Positions 1 through 8,904 of a DNA stretch of 19,813 bases are shown piece after piece (the first letter of the stretch is position 1; each line of letters begins with the position of its first letter). This stretch comes from an uncultured Pedobacter sp. (GTDB lineage: Bacteria > Bacteroidota > Bacteroidia > Sphingobacteriales > Sphingobacteriaceae). Location: contig CAMLDJ010000077.1 of assembly GCA_946478755.1 (NCBI GenBank), positions 1 through 19,813 on the forward strand, in the 5' to 3' direction. The notes beneath the pieces were generated by a model. The model ran no database searches and had not been told where the DNA came from. It saw only the letters and a list, made by a program, of their open reading frames with translations. A program made the position numbers and the translations under genes.

Positions 1-283
1 CAAGTAGCAAAAACACACGGAAGGAATGATGAATGGCCTTTTTGCGTACATAATATCCTTTTCTGTATACAGATTCCACGATGCCTTTTTCAACAAGCTC
101 ATTCAGGCCTTTGAGTAAAGTTTCCTTACTCATTTTTAATTGCAATTGCAGCTGCTTAAGAGAAGGCAGTTGATCTCCAATACGTAGCTGATCAATTTCA
201 ATCAGTGACATAATGTGATCGGCAAGCTGCTGATATTTCATTTTGCCTTGATTGCCTTTCTGGAGTGTATTTTCAGAGGTCAT
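1..283 (-). CDS. GntR-family transcriptional regulator, N-terminal part (3' end beyond window)
   Basis: Reading the minus strand from the ATG at 283 gives 94 codons with no stop before the window edge. The visible part is a GntR-type winged helix-turn-helix at residues 16-84. It contains KYQQLADHIMSLIE, then a GDQLPSLKQL stretch (family consensus GDxLPSxRxLA), a recognition-helix region MSKETLLKGLNELVEKGIVE, and a wing ending RKGYYVRKK. The effector-binding half lies outside the window, so the subfamily cannot be named. Bacteroidota regulators of this kind often carry a LacI-like sugar-sensing domain, but that is not seen here. A second in-frame ATG at 241 would remove 14 residues. The gene is divergent from the susC operon, and a GntR-like palindrome lies between them. 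It is therefore probably the local sugar-responsive regulator, by inference from position. Confidence 0.85.
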   Translation of the reverse strand, partial: MTSENTLQKGNQGKMKYQQLADHIMSLIEIDQLRIGDQLPSLKQLQLQLKMSKETLLKGLNELVEKGIVESVYRKGYYVRKKAIHHSFRVFLLL

Positions 284-299
284 AGGTATATTATTTAGG

Positions 300-330
300 C
301 AAATGTAATTAATAGACCATACAAACCAAA
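300..330 (-). promoter_or_regulatory. Predicted promoter of the gntR gene
   Basis: On the minus strand, 307-300 reads TACATTTG, a perfect match to the Bacteroidota -7 box TAnnTTTG. The minus-strand TTTG at 330-327 sits 19 bases upstream, the spacing expected for the -33 box; a second TTTG lies at 325-322. The start codon at 283 would follow the predicted transcription start by only about 10 nt. This is a sequence match only. Confidence 0.5.
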
Positions 331-403
331 CCAGCCCACTTAATAATTATTCAATAATCACCCCGATTTTGGGTTTAAGCAGCTTTTTTTTATTTTTTTA
401 TCT

Positions 404-433
404 TTTGTAAAGAAATAAAATATATTATATTTG
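404..433 (+). promoter_or_regulatory. Predicted promoter of the susC operon
   Basis: TTTG at 404-407 and TATATTTG at 426-433 are separated by 18 bases. This matches the Bacteroidota sigma-factor consensus (TTTG at -33, TAnnTTTG at -7). Transcription would start near 440, immediately before the operator candidate at 441-464. That arrangement fits repression by blocking a polymerase at the start site. Confidence 0.6.
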
Positions 434-440
434 TTAAGTA

Positions 441-464
441 ACCAGTCCAGTCCAGACCAGACTA
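441..464. promoter_or_regulatory. Candidate GntR-family operator
   Basis: Positions 444-463 form an imperfect palindrome built from four triplets at exact 5-base steps: GTC (445), GTC (450), GAC (455), GAC (460). Each gap is filled by CA, and the site is framed by A and T. Of ten base pairs across the axis, seven are complementary; the mismatches are the CA spacers. The core GTCCAGAC at 450-457 differs by one base from the HutC-type GntR consensus GTMTAKAC. It lies at the predicted susC transcription start and next to a divergent gntR gene. Binding by that protein is inferred. Confidence 0.6.
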
Positions 465-562
465 ATAGTGTGAGCATTTGATGATGCGTGTAGTAATTAT
501 TGTTATAGTGCGCTAATTGCTGTTTTTGGGATCTGGATGAGGTTTTAAATGCTTTAACAAGT

Positions 563-587
563 CATTTATACTGCAGATACGTAAATG
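563..587 (+). repeat. Short inverted repeat in the susC leader
   Basis: CATTTAT at 563-569 pairs with GTAAATG at 581-587, giving seven pairs with one G-U, around a loop containing CTGCAG. It would form a modest hairpin in the mRNA about 31 nt upstream of the susC start codon. There is no U-tract. It could be chance in AT-rich leader sequence. Confidence 0.3.
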
Positions 588-618
588 TCTGTCGTAACAA
601 CATAACCAAATATAAACA

Positions 619-3600
619 ATGAATATGAAACCAAACTTACTCTTAACGGTGCTATTGGTTCTGGGTATTCCGCTTTCCAGTCTGGCTCAAGCGATAAAAA
701 CCATTACCGGAACTGTTACAGAAGAAACCGGGAAACCCTTGCCGGGTGCGAAAGTAGTCATCCAGGGGAAAACAGTTTCCCGTGTAACAGATGATCAGGG
801 CCACTTTAGCTTTTCTAATACGAAGGAAAGTGAACTATTGGTGGTCTCTATGGTTGGCTATATCAGCAAAACTGTGGTTATCACCAGTCAAAACCAGTAT
901 AAAATTCAGCTGGTTCCTAACAACACTGCTTTAGATGACGTTGTAATTGTTGGTTATGGCCAGGTAAAACGAAAGGACCTTACTGGTTCGGTGGGTTCTG
1001 TAGTGATGAAAGATATGGAAAAGGCACCGGTGGTTTCCTTTGAAGATGCTTTGGCAGGAAGGGTGGCAGGAGTGCAGGTCGGTTCTGGTGATGGACAGCC
1101 AGGCAGTATTAGCAACATCACCATTCGCGGAGGAAATTCCATTACCCAGTCAAACTCACCCCTTTATGTAATTGATGGCTTTCCCTTGGAAAATCCCGAC
1201 AACAATACGATTAATCCGGATGATATTGAATCAATAGATATATTAAAAGACGCATCTTCTACCGCAATTTATGGAGCGAGAGGAGCCAATGGTGTGATCA
1301 TGATCAAGACCAAGGAAGGTAAGGTAGGCGCGCCGGTAGTTAACTACAACAACTGGCTGGGCTATCAGTATCCGTCAAAGCAGATAGAAGTGATGAGTCC
1401 TTATGAGTTTGTGAAGTACCAGCTGGACTTGAATAAGACTTCCGCTACCGCTTTGTATCTTAAGGACGGCAAAACTTTAGATGCGTACCGCAATGAGCAG
1501 GGGATAAACTGGCAGGATAATGTATTGCAGAATGCATTTATGCAAAATCATAGCTTCTCTATGAGGGGCGGCACTGCAGCTACAAAATATTCGGTAAGCA
1601 GCTCTTATTTAGATCAGAATGGAATTGTGATTAATGGTGGATATAAGAGATACCAGGGACGGTTTCAGATTGATCAGCGTTTAGGGAAAAATATGAGAAT
1701 TGGCATTAACACCAATTATACATACGGAATCAAAAAAGGTCAGATCGCTAATCTAACCAGTGATAACCTAAACAGCAGCTCGGCCGGAAATGCCAGTTCA
1801 TATTTGATGTACAGTACCTGGGGATACAGGCCTGTTACAGGTAATGCAGATGATGAAAATTTCCTTGATCAGCCTTTTGACGACGACGTGGCGGGAAATA
1901 CAGATTTAAGGATAAATCCAGTGGTAAACTCCAACAACTTGTATCAGTATGCTTTTAACAAATCACTTACTGCCAATGCTTTTGCGGAGTATGCTTTCCT
2001 GAAATATTTTAAGTTCAAGCTGAGTGGCGGGATGACGGATACCCGTTTGGTTTTTGAGCGTTTTAACAATTCTAATACGGCAGCTGGAAATCCGCGTACA
2101 GTTTATGGGCAGAGTTACGGCATTAATGGTTCCCTCGAAAATCAGAATATCCGCAGTTTACTGAACGAGAACCTGCTCTCATTTAACAGGACATTTAACA
2201 AGAAGCACCGTTTAGATGCGGTGGCTGGATTTACCATGCAGAGAAATAGTATGGAGGGGGATGGATTTGTATCTATTTTATTGCCAAATGAGTCATTGGG
2301 TGTCAGGGGACTTGACCAGGGGACAATTCTGGTAAAAACAACCTCAGGAACTTATTCAACGCTGGTGTCATTCCTTGGGCGTGTGAACTATACGTTTAAC
2401 TCCCGCTACCTGTTCACGGCTTCTATCCGTAGTGATGGATCTTCAAAATTTGCCAAGGACAACAGGGTGGGCTATTTCCCTTCCGGGGCCTTTGCCTGGA
2501 ATATTGGGGATGAAAATTTCCTGAAATCAGTTAAAGCCATTTCTTCCGCAAAACTAAGGGCTTCTTATGGAATTACCGGAAACAACCGGGTATCAGACTT
2601 TGCATACCTGAGTATTTTGGATCAGGAAGTAGGGGCCAACACTGGAAATACCAGAAGTGGCTATTATTTTAACGGACAATACATTAAAGGAACTGTACCT
2701 GTTGGGGTGGGAAATGAGAACCTTAAATGGGAGCGAACCGGAAACCTTGACCTTGGAATAGACTTAAGTTTCTTTAAGCAGCGGATCAGTTTAACTACCG
2801 ATTATTATTATAAAAGAACCACAGACTTATTGCTGAATGCTTCATTACCTACTTCAACCGGGTATCTTACCGCATTTAAAAATATTGGCGTTGTGGTAAA
2901 TAGGGGCCTGGAGTTTACCTTAAATACAATAAACGTGAGTACAAAGAAGTTTAGCTGGACATCCAATTTTAACATTGCCTTTAATACCAACAAGATCGAA
3001 GAGCTGAATGGTGATCAGCCTAGTTTAATTACACGTGTTTCGAACTGGAACGGCAATTTCAATAACTCTTTACCTTATATAGCCTTGCCAGGACGCCCTG
3101 TGGCCTTATTTTACGGCTATGTTTTTGAGGGGGTGTATCCTTTAAGTGATTTCAATGTATTAGCTAACGGTAGCTATGAGCTGAAACCTGACGTACCGAA
3201 TAATGGGAGTGCCCGCTCGCTCATTAAGCCGGGCTTCATCAAATACAAAGACATTAACGGAGATGGGGTGGTAGATGCAAATGATCAGACAATTGTTGGC
3301 AATCCTAATCCGAAACACATTGGAGGCTTTTCCAATAATTTCAATTATGGACCGTTTGACCTCAATATTTTCTTACAATGGTCTTACGGAAATGACATTT
3401 TAAATGCGAACCGGATTGTATTTGAAGGTGCGGAAGCCAGACCAAGCCTGAATATGTTTAAAACCTACGAAAACAGGTGGTCTCTGGAGAATCAGAATAG
3501 CGATTTACCTGTAGCGGGCGGTTATGGTCCTAATGTGTTCTCCGACAGGAATATCGAAGATGGCTCCTTCCTTCGGTTAAAGACGGTCTCGTTAGGTTAT

Positions 3601-3804
3601 AACCTTTCTTCTACAGTAACGAAAAAGCTGAAAATACAATCAGCCCGCTTTAATGTTTCGGCACAAAACCTGATAACCTGGACCAACTATTCCGGTTTGG
3701 ACCCCGAAGTTTCAGTGCGCCATTCTGCACTTACACCGGGTTTCGACTGGAGCCCATATCCAAGAGCGCGCACCATCACCTTTGGTATGAACCTAACTTT
3801 TTAA
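619..3804 (+). CDS. SusC/RagA-family TonB-dependent outer-membrane transporter
   Basis: This is the outer-membrane channel that imports oligosaccharides using TonB energy, with the SusD protein encoded next acting as its lid. The 1061 residues show a signal peptide (about 1-24, ending SSLAQ), a carboxypeptidase-regulatory-like beta domain (about 27-100), a TonB box DDVVIVGYG at 106-114, a plug domain (about 116-230) with the hallmark SPLYVIDGFP, and a long barrel ending in the aromatic-terminated MNLTF. A calcium-type loop DINGDGVVDANDQ begins at residue 878, as is common in SusC proteins. The N-terminal secretin/TonB (STN) domain used by FecR/ECF-sigma-controlled receptors is absent. This agrees with control by the divergent GntR protein instead. 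The ATG at 625 is an alternative start two codons in. It is the first gene of a seven-gene unit. Confidence 0.97.
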   Translation: MNMKPNLLLTVLLVLGIPLSSLAQAIKTITGTVTEETGKPLPGAKVVIQGKTVSRVTDDQGHFSFSNTKESELLVVSMVGYISKTVVITSQNQYKIQLVPNNTALDDVVIVGYGQVKRKDLTGSVGSVVMKDMEKAPVVSFEDALAGRVAGVQVGSGDGQPGSISNITIRGGNSITQSNSPLYVIDGFPLENPDNNTINPDDIESIDILKDASSTAIYGARGANGVIMIKTKEGKVGAPVVNYNNWLGYQYPSKQIEVMSPYEFVKYQLDLNKTSATALYLKDGKTLDAYRNEQGINWQDNVLQNAFMQNHSFSMRGGTAATKYSVSSSYLDQNGIVINGGYKRYQGRFQIDQRLGKNMRIGINTNYTYGIKKGQIANLTSDNLNSSSAGNASSYLMYSTWGYRPVTGNADDENFLDQPFDDDVAGNTDLRINPVVNSNNLYQYAFNKSLTANAFAEYAFLKYFKFKLSGGMTDTRLVFERFNNSNTAAGNPRTVYGQSYGINGSLENQNIRSLLNENLLSFNRTFNKKHRLDAVAGFTMQRNSMEGDGFVSILLPNESLGVRGLDQGTILVKTTSGTYSTLVSFLGRVNYTFNSRYLFTASIRSDGSSKFAKDNRVGYFPSGAFAWNIGDENFLKSVKAISSAKLRASYGITGNNRVSDFAYLSILDQEVGANTGNTRSGYYFNGQYIKGTVPVGVGNENLKWERTGNLDLGIDLSFFKQRISLTTDYYYKRTTDLLLNASLPTSTGYLTAFKNIGVVVNRGLEFTLNTINVSTKKFSWTSNFNIAFNTNKIEELNGDQPSLITRVSNWNGNFNNSLPYIALPGRPVALFYGYVFEGVYPLSDFNVLANGSYELKPDVPNNGSARSLIKPGFIKYKDINGDGVVDANDQTIVGNPNPKHIGGFSNNFNYGPFDLNIFLQWSYGNDILNANRIVFEGAEARPSLNMFKTYENRWSLENQNSDLPVAGGYGPNVFSDRNIEDGSFLRLKTVSLGYNLSSTVTKKLKIQSARFNVSAQNLITWTNYSGLDPEVSVRHSALTPGFDWSPYPRARTITFGMNLTF

Positions 3805-3822
3805 CGATAAATGTTTTTACAA

Positions 3823-5394
3823 ATGAAAACAACTTTATTATATATCGCGATGATGCTGGCACTGGTTGTTAGCTCATGTTCAAAGATTCTTGATACAACC
3901 CCACAGGATTTTGTATCGCCAGTAAATTATTACAATACAGAAAGTGAACTACAATCTGCACTGGCCGGAGTATACGACCGCTTGGGCGATAACAGGGTTT
4001 ATTCACAAGGTATGTCTTGCTATATGGTTTTTAGTGACGAATTTTTCATGAAAAACCAGACATCGGGAATGAATGCCAATATTGTTGATGCTTCGACCCT
4101 GGAATTAAACAGACATTGGGAAACGCTTTACACGGGTATTGAGCGAGCGAACATGTTACTCGAAAACATAGATAAGGCCGTTAAGGTGACTGCGGAAAAA
4201 CGCAACGAAATAAAAGGGCAGGCACTATTTTTAAGGGCTTACTATTATTTTCTGCTAGCGGATGAGTTTGGAGGTGTGCCTTTAAAGCTTCAATCGAGCA
4301 AATCACCTGAAGAACCGCCCCTTCCTGGTACGCCGTTAAAGGACCTTTACGAACGTATTGTTACTGATATGAAACAGGCAGAAGGCCTGGTGAAATCCGT
4401 TTCTGATTATGGCTATAATACACGTATTACAAAAACTACTGTACAGGGTATACTCGCGAGGGTATATCTGACCATGGCAGGCGCCCCGCTAAATGATGTT
4501 GCAAAATATGCTGATGCCAGAACTTATGCAGAAAAAGTAATGCTGTCAGGATTGCACAGCCTTAATTCCGATTTCAAACAAATCTATATCAACCATGTTC
4601 AGGAGATTTTCGATACAAGGGAAAGTTTGTGGGAAGTAGAATTTAAAGGCGTAAACCAGGGCGAAATACAAGAGGGCGGCATGATTGGCAGTTATAACGG
4701 CATTACCTGTGGAAATATTGAAATGGGGTATGGCTATGATTATGTTCATGCTACGGCGAAGCTTTATAATGCTTATGCGAATGGCGACCTGAGAAGGGAC
4801 TGGACAGTTGCTCCTTATCGTTACGTGACAAGCGGACAAATGGCTGTACGGACCAATTGGGCAGCAGATCAGATATACGACCGTAGCAATGGCAAATGGA
4901 GGCGCGAGTATGAACTTCTTTTACCAAGAAATCAAAACTATACCGGTACAAACTGGCCGCTGTTAAGGTATGCTGATGTATTGCTGATGTTTGCAGAAGC
5001 TGACAATTATACCAATAATGGGCCCTCTGCAAATGCGTATAAAGCGATAAATATGGTGAGACGAAGGGGCTATGGGAAAGATGTGCTTGTCCCCGATGTA
5101 GCGGCCGATGCTGCTGCTAATTTGTCTCAGCAGGACTTCCTTGATCTGATCAGGAATGAACGGTTACGTGAGCTTGCTTTCGAGGGCATTCGGAAGCATG
5201 ATCTTGTACGATGGGGTATTTATCCATCCGTAATGCAAACACAGGCAAGAGAATACCAAACCAACATGCCAACTGCGTTAAAAGATGCAGCTGTTGCACA
5301 GGCACAACGGGTAACGGATCGTGCAGTTTTATTCCCGATCCCTAACAGCGAACTGGCCGTTAACCCTAATATCAAACAAAATACAGGATGGTAA
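3823..5394 (+). CDS. SusD/RagB-family glycan-binding lipoprotein
   Basis: This surface lipoprotein captures the glycan and closes over the SusC channel. From the ATG at 3823 it has a textbook lipoprotein signal, MKTTLLYIAMMLALVVSSC, with the lipidated cysteine at residue 19. An ATG at 3811 adds four residues and cannot be excluded. The mature protein opens with the usual CSKILDTTPQDF. A helical TPR-like part follows, including the family motif KGQALFLRAYYYFLLADEFG. The C-terminal SusD half has LLRYADVLLMFAEA and NERLRELAFEGIRKHDLVRWG, and the protein ends near PNIKQNTGW as family members do. The length, about 523 residues, is normal. It starts 18 bases after the susC stop and is certainly co-transcribed with it. 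The glycan specificity cannot be read from sequence. Confidence 0.96.
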   Translation: MKTTLLYIAMMLALVVSSCSKILDTTPQDFVSPVNYYNTESELQSALAGVYDRLGDNRVYSQGMSCYMVFSDEFFMKNQTSGMNANIVDASTLELNRHWETLYTGIERANMLLENIDKAVKVTAEKRNEIKGQALFLRAYYYFLLADEFGGVPLKLQSSKSPEEPPLPGTPLKDLYERIVTDMKQAEGLVKSVSDYGYNTRITKTTVQGILARVYLTMAGAPLNDVAKYADARTYAEKVMLSGLHSLNSDFKQIYINHVQEIFDTRESLWEVEFKGVNQGEIQEGGMIGSYNGITCGNIEMGYGYDYVHATAKLYNAYANGDLRRDWTVAPYRYVTSGQMAVRTNWAADQIYDRSNGKWRREYELLLPRNQNYTGTNWPLLRYADVLLMFAEADNYTNNGPSANAYKAINMVRRRGYGKDVLVPDVAADAAANLSQQDFLDLIRNERLRELAFEGIRKHDLVRWGIYPSVMQTQAREYQTNMPTALKDAAVAQAQRVTDRAVLFPIPNSELAVNPNIKQNTGW

Positions 5395-5411
5395 CTACAA
5401 AATTGTATAAG

Positions 5412-6311
5412 ATGAATAAGCTATTGATTGCAGCTGTTATATTATTTTTCCTGGCTTCCTGCCAGAAGACCTATGAGCTCGCTCCGCAGGATGATTTTTC
5501 TGTTGAGTTGGAAAAAAACAGTTATAAAGTTGGAGAGCCCGTTAGGTTTAGGATTAATGGTAAACCAGAGAATATTGTATTTTGGTCTGGAGAAGCCGGA
5601 CGCAAATACGAATACCGGAAAAGAACGTCCGTGGAAGGAAATGCGGTTTCGCTCAATTTTAAAACTTATGCCCAGTTCGGCTTAATGCCCATCGATCAAT
5701 CGGTGATAAAACTGTATGTATCTACCAATTTCAACGGAATATATGATGCTACAAATGTTAAGGCTGCCACCTGGGAAGATATTACAGATAAAGCTGTTTT
5801 ATCTGCTGGCCTGGATCAGACCCCCTCCGGAAATATCAGCCTGAATACTTTTGCCGCGCGTAACAAAAACATGGCGCTGGCTTTGGTTTATAAGACCACT
5901 GTTATAAAACCAGAAGCGCAGCAAAACCGTTGGGTAGTCCGTTCTTTCGACCTTAAAAGCACCAATCAGCAAGGGGAAGAAACGGTGCTGGCCACTATGG
6001 CTACCGCAGGCTGGACTGCTTTTAATTTTAGTGGTCCGGCAACCAATTGGAGTATTACTTCAGCACAGTTGCTTACAGTAAGGAACAGTACCGATCTTGA
6101 TGATGACTGGGTAGTAAGCAAACAGTTTAACCCTAATAGCATTTTGCCAGACGTAGGAGAACCTATTAAGAATATTTCCCAGAAACTAACAGATTATACC
6201 AGGGTTTATACTAAAGCTGGCGTATATAAAGTGTCGTTTGTAGCAACCAATGCCAATGTAGAACGATCACTTACAGTTGTAAAAGAAATAGATTTAACCA
6301 TTACCCAATGA
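5412..6311 (+). CDS. DUF5017-type surface lipoprotein, likely accessory glycan-binding protein
   Basis: This protein of 299 residues sits in the SusE/F position right after susD. The ATG at 5412 gives a clean lipoprotein signal (MNKLLIAAVILFFLASC, cysteine at 17). An upstream ATG at 5388 overlaps the susD stop but adds a poor N-terminus. The mature part begins with a PKD-like beta segment, FSVELEKNSYKVGEPVRFRI, followed by NIVFWSGEAGRKYEYRKR. That block is typical of DUF5017 proteins, which accompany SusCD pairs. The rest looks all-beta and ends in another strand-rich piece with VYTKAGVYKVSFVATNAN. No catalytic motif is visible. A role in holding glycan at the cell surface is inferred from family and position. 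Its stop overlaps the next start by four bases (ATGA at 6308). Confidence 0.8.
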   Translation: MNKLLIAAVILFFLASCQKTYELAPQDDFSVELEKNSYKVGEPVRFRINGKPENIVFWSGEAGRKYEYRKRTSVEGNAVSLNFKTYAQFGLMPIDQSVIKLYVSTNFNGIYDATNVKAATWEDITDKAVLSAGLDQTPSGNISLNTFAARNKNMALALVYKTTVIKPEAQQNRWVVRSFDLKSTNQQGEETVLATMATAGWTAFNFSGPATNWSITSAQLLTVRNSTDLDDDWVVSKQFNPNSILPDVGEPIKNISQKLTDYTRVYTKAGVYKVSFVATNANVERSLTVVKEIDLTITQ

Positions 6312-8896
6312 GATTAAACCCTGTAATCGTGCTGCTGTTTGCTTTTGCAAACAGCAGCTACGCCCAGCTAGCGCCCAAAGCCCGATTAACAAATGATGTA
6401 CTTCGCCTGAACTGGGAAGATACTGGTAAGGGATATCAAATAAAACAGCTGTCGGTAAAAGGACAAAACGGTTGGCATTCCCTGTCTGGTACATTGGGGC
6501 AATATACCCTGCTTTACAGTGCAGATCAACCCAGGATGGATTCGGAGGCTAAGGACATAAACGGGAAAGAAATTCAGTTTCCTGAACCTGAATACCGCTA
6601 TATCATTCCTACCTGGAAAGCGAATACCTCTGCGGTTTCCTTAAATAAGGAAGGACTTGCCATTTTATTTTATCCACAGCAGTATAAGCAGGTTGGCAAT
6701 ACACTCGTTTTTCAGCAAAAAACAGATGTCTCTACAGTAAAAGCAATCTGGAAACTAGATCCTGTTTACAAAAATGATCTATGTGTTTCTATTCATTTAA
6801 CAGCCGATAGGGATGGATATTATTCAATAGCGACTCCGGCATTGAGCACAAATGATAAAAAAAGTTTTGAATGGGGCTGCATCCCCGGTGTGTTTCAAGG
6901 CAGCACCATCAACAATAACTTTACAGACGCCTATGCTTATGGACACGGAATTCCGGATAGACCGGTTGTGGTAAGAGAAAGAACAGCGGCTGCACTTACG
7001 GCTATGCTCACGAATAGAGATAGAATTACACTCGCCGTAACGGCTGAGCCGGGAACAGCCAGGCACCCATGGGAATATGATAAATCTACCCAGTCGAACT
7101 GGCTGCTTGGCCTGTCACTGATCAACAGGCAGGAACAACTGAGCCCAACCTTATATCATCCGGTACTGGGGCAGAACAAGTCGTATTTAAAAAAGGGGGA
7201 AAGCATCTCCTTTGATTTCAGGTACACCATCAATACTTCAAACTGGTATCAGGCATATCAGCATGTCGTAAATGATATTTACCGCTTTGATGAGCTACTG
7301 CACTTGAAGCAAACCAAGCTTTCCTTATCTGATCGCATGGAACAGCTTTTAGACTATGTGAAAAAGGACAGTACTTCACGGTGGCGGACTTTCGATTATC
7401 ATGGCCGGACTATCGGTGCCCAGGAATATTTGGGTGGGGTGTATGGCTCGGAAAAAGACGCTGTAAAAAATGCCGATTATGGGGCCATGTGGATGTTGGC
7501 GAATATAACTCAAGATCCGATTCTGGTTCAGAAACGTCTTAAAGATGCATTGAACTTTAAATTGGCGCAGCAAAATACCGCTGGAGGTTTCTTTCATGGA
7601 GCTGCAGCTGGTCAATATTACCTCTACAATTCAAAACGGTTTACCGAAGAGTGGGGCCCTTATACCGAGCCAATTGCAACCACTTATTATATGTTGCTCG
7701 ATATGGGGAATGTATCCATGTTTGAGCCAGATAACCAGCAGCTTAAATCGGGTATACGTATGGCGGCCGACTGGCTTTTGACTAAAATGAAACCGGAAGG
7801 TTATTGGGAAGTAGCTTATCATAACGACACGCAAAAGCCTATGTTTGAAGATCTGAAAGATTATAGGCCTACTTTTTACGGACTGTTGGTTGCATACCAG
7901 ACGCTTCGGGATAGGAAATACCTGGAGGTGGCTGTAAAAGCAGCAGACTGGTATATCAAAAATGCTGTAGATAAAGGATATTTTTTAGGCGTTTGCGGAG
8001 ATGCCAGGTTCGCACCTGATTTTGCAACCGGACAAAGTGCCCAGGCTTTGCTCGATCTGTTTGAAATTACAAAGGACGTACGATATAAACAGGCTGCTAT
8101 TAAAACTGCACAATTCTATACCACCTCCATCTATTCTCATCCGATTCCGAATAAAGAAAGCAGAAAAGTTGGGCCGAGACAATTGGAAGACTGGCAAATA
8201 AGCCAGGTGGGGCTGAGCTTTGAACACGGAGGGATTTTAGGTTCCGCAAATAACAGCGGCCCCATTATGCTCGCAAGCCATGCTGGCATGTTTGTAAGGC
8301 TATTTCAACTGACAAAAGATTCGCTATACCTTAAAATGGCAAGGACAGCAGCTTTAAGTAAAGATGCTTTTGTAGACCCATCCACAGGAGTTGCCTCCTA
8401 TTATTGGAGCGCCATGAACAAGGGGGCGGGGCCTTTCCCTCATCACGCCTGGTGGCAGGTGGGGTGGATCACTGATTACCTGATGGCAGAACTTTCCTTA
8501 CGTTCACAGGGGCGGATTGATTTTCCTTCAGGTTTTCTTACGCCTAAGGTTGGCCCACATAAAACATTTGGCTTCAGGCAGGGAAAAATATTTGATAAAC
8601 AGGGAGACCTGGCATTGATGGAAAAACTGGTTTCATTGAACAATCCCAATATGGACTATGTATGCGCCCTGAATAAGCAGGCTAAAGTGTTTTACCTGTT
8701 TGTATTGAATAACGATGACGAAATACAGGAAAGTGCCCTTCAGTTTAACATGTCCCGTTTTATTCCAGGACACAGCCTGGATTTGAAAACCGCCAAATGT
8801 TTTTCTGAATCAGGTTCAAAACTTCCTTTTTCTACAGGAGATCCTATAAAAATAGCACCTTATGGCCTCCAGGTTTATGCATTTACATACAAATAA
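6308..8896 (+). CDS. Secreted two-domain (beta-sandwich plus alpha/alpha-toroid) protein A, putative polysaccharide-degrading enzyme
   Basis: The 862-residue protein has a signal peptide cleaved near A19 (SSYA/Q). An all-beta region follows (about 25-325), then a helical-repeat region (about 330-745) that looks like an alpha/alpha toroid, and a short beta tail. It shares with genes B and C the helical motif LLDLFEITKD (581-590), a GLxxE motif (E639), and the signature H713-x9-DYL-x6-RSxG-x-I-x-FP with no gaps. E639 and H713 are candidate active-site residues because all three paralogues keep them. A is the most diverged of the trio and lacks the C-terminal extension of B and C. I do not recognise a named family. 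Lyases and hydrolases with this fold are the obvious comparison. The start overlaps the previous stop by four bases, and a strong hairpin spans codons 8-17. Confidence 0.8.
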   Translation: MRLNPVIVLLFAFANSSYAQLAPKARLTNDVLRLNWEDTGKGYQIKQLSVKGQNGWHSLSGTLGQYTLLYSADQPRMDSEAKDINGKEIQFPEPEYRYIIPTWKANTSAVSLNKEGLAILFYPQQYKQVGNTLVFQQKTDVSTVKAIWKLDPVYKNDLCVSIHLTADRDGYYSIATPALSTNDKKSFEWGCIPGVFQGSTINNNFTDAYAYGHGIPDRPVVVRERTAAALTAMLTNRDRITLAVTAEPGTARHPWEYDKSTQSNWLLGLSLINRQEQLSPTLYHPVLGQNKSYLKKGESISFDFRYTINTSNWYQAYQHVVNDIYRFDELLHLKQTKLSLSDRMEQLLDYVKKDSTSRWRTFDYHGRTIGAQEYLGGVYGSEKDAVKNADYGAMWMLANITQDPILVQKRLKDALNFKLAQQNTAGGFFHGAAAGQYYLYNSKRFTEEWGPYTEPIATTYYMLLDMGNVSMFEPDNQQLKSGIRMAADWLLTKMKPEGYWEVAYHNDTQKPMFEDLKDYRPTFYGLLVAYQTLRDRKYLEVAVKAADWYIKNAVDKGYFLGVCGDARFAPDFATGQSAQALLDLFEITKDVRYKQAAIKTAQFYTTSIYSHPIPNKESRKVGPRQLEDWQISQVGLSFEHGGILGSANNSGPIMLASHAGMFVRLFQLTKDSLYLKMARTAALSKDAFVDPSTGVASYYWSAMNKGAGPFPHHAWWQVGWITDYLMAELSLRSQGRIDFPSGFLTPKVGPHKTFGFRQGKIFDKQGDLALMEKLVSLNNPNMDYVCALNKQAKVFYLFVLNNDDEIQESALQFNMSRFIPGHSLDLKTAKCFSESGSKLPFSTGDPIKIAPYGLQVYAFTYK
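6331..6358 (+). repeat. Perfect 12-bp hairpin inside the start of gene A
   Basis: GCTGCTGTTTGC (6331-6342), a TTTT loop (6343-6346) and GCAAACAGCAGC (6347-6358) form a perfect stem-loop. It starts 24 nt into gene A, within the signal-peptide codons. There is no U-tract after it, so it is not a standard terminator. Its place between the transport genes and the enzyme genes suggests an mRNA stability or translation-control element. This is inference from position. Confidence 0.65.
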
Positions 8897-8904
8897 ATTA
8901 AGAT

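Larger units (their letters stand above)
284..618. promoter_or_regulatory. Divergent intergenic control region between gntR and susC
   Basis: This 335-base gap has no credible coding sequence. It is AT-rich on the left, including a poly-T run near 384-400. It carries a promoter-like box pair for each direction and a 24-base GntR-type operator candidate, listed separately. From the predicted susC start of transcription near 440 there would be an mRNA leader of roughly 180 nt. In that leader I see one short inverted repeat (563-587) and no recognisable riboswitch. Confidence 0.7.
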
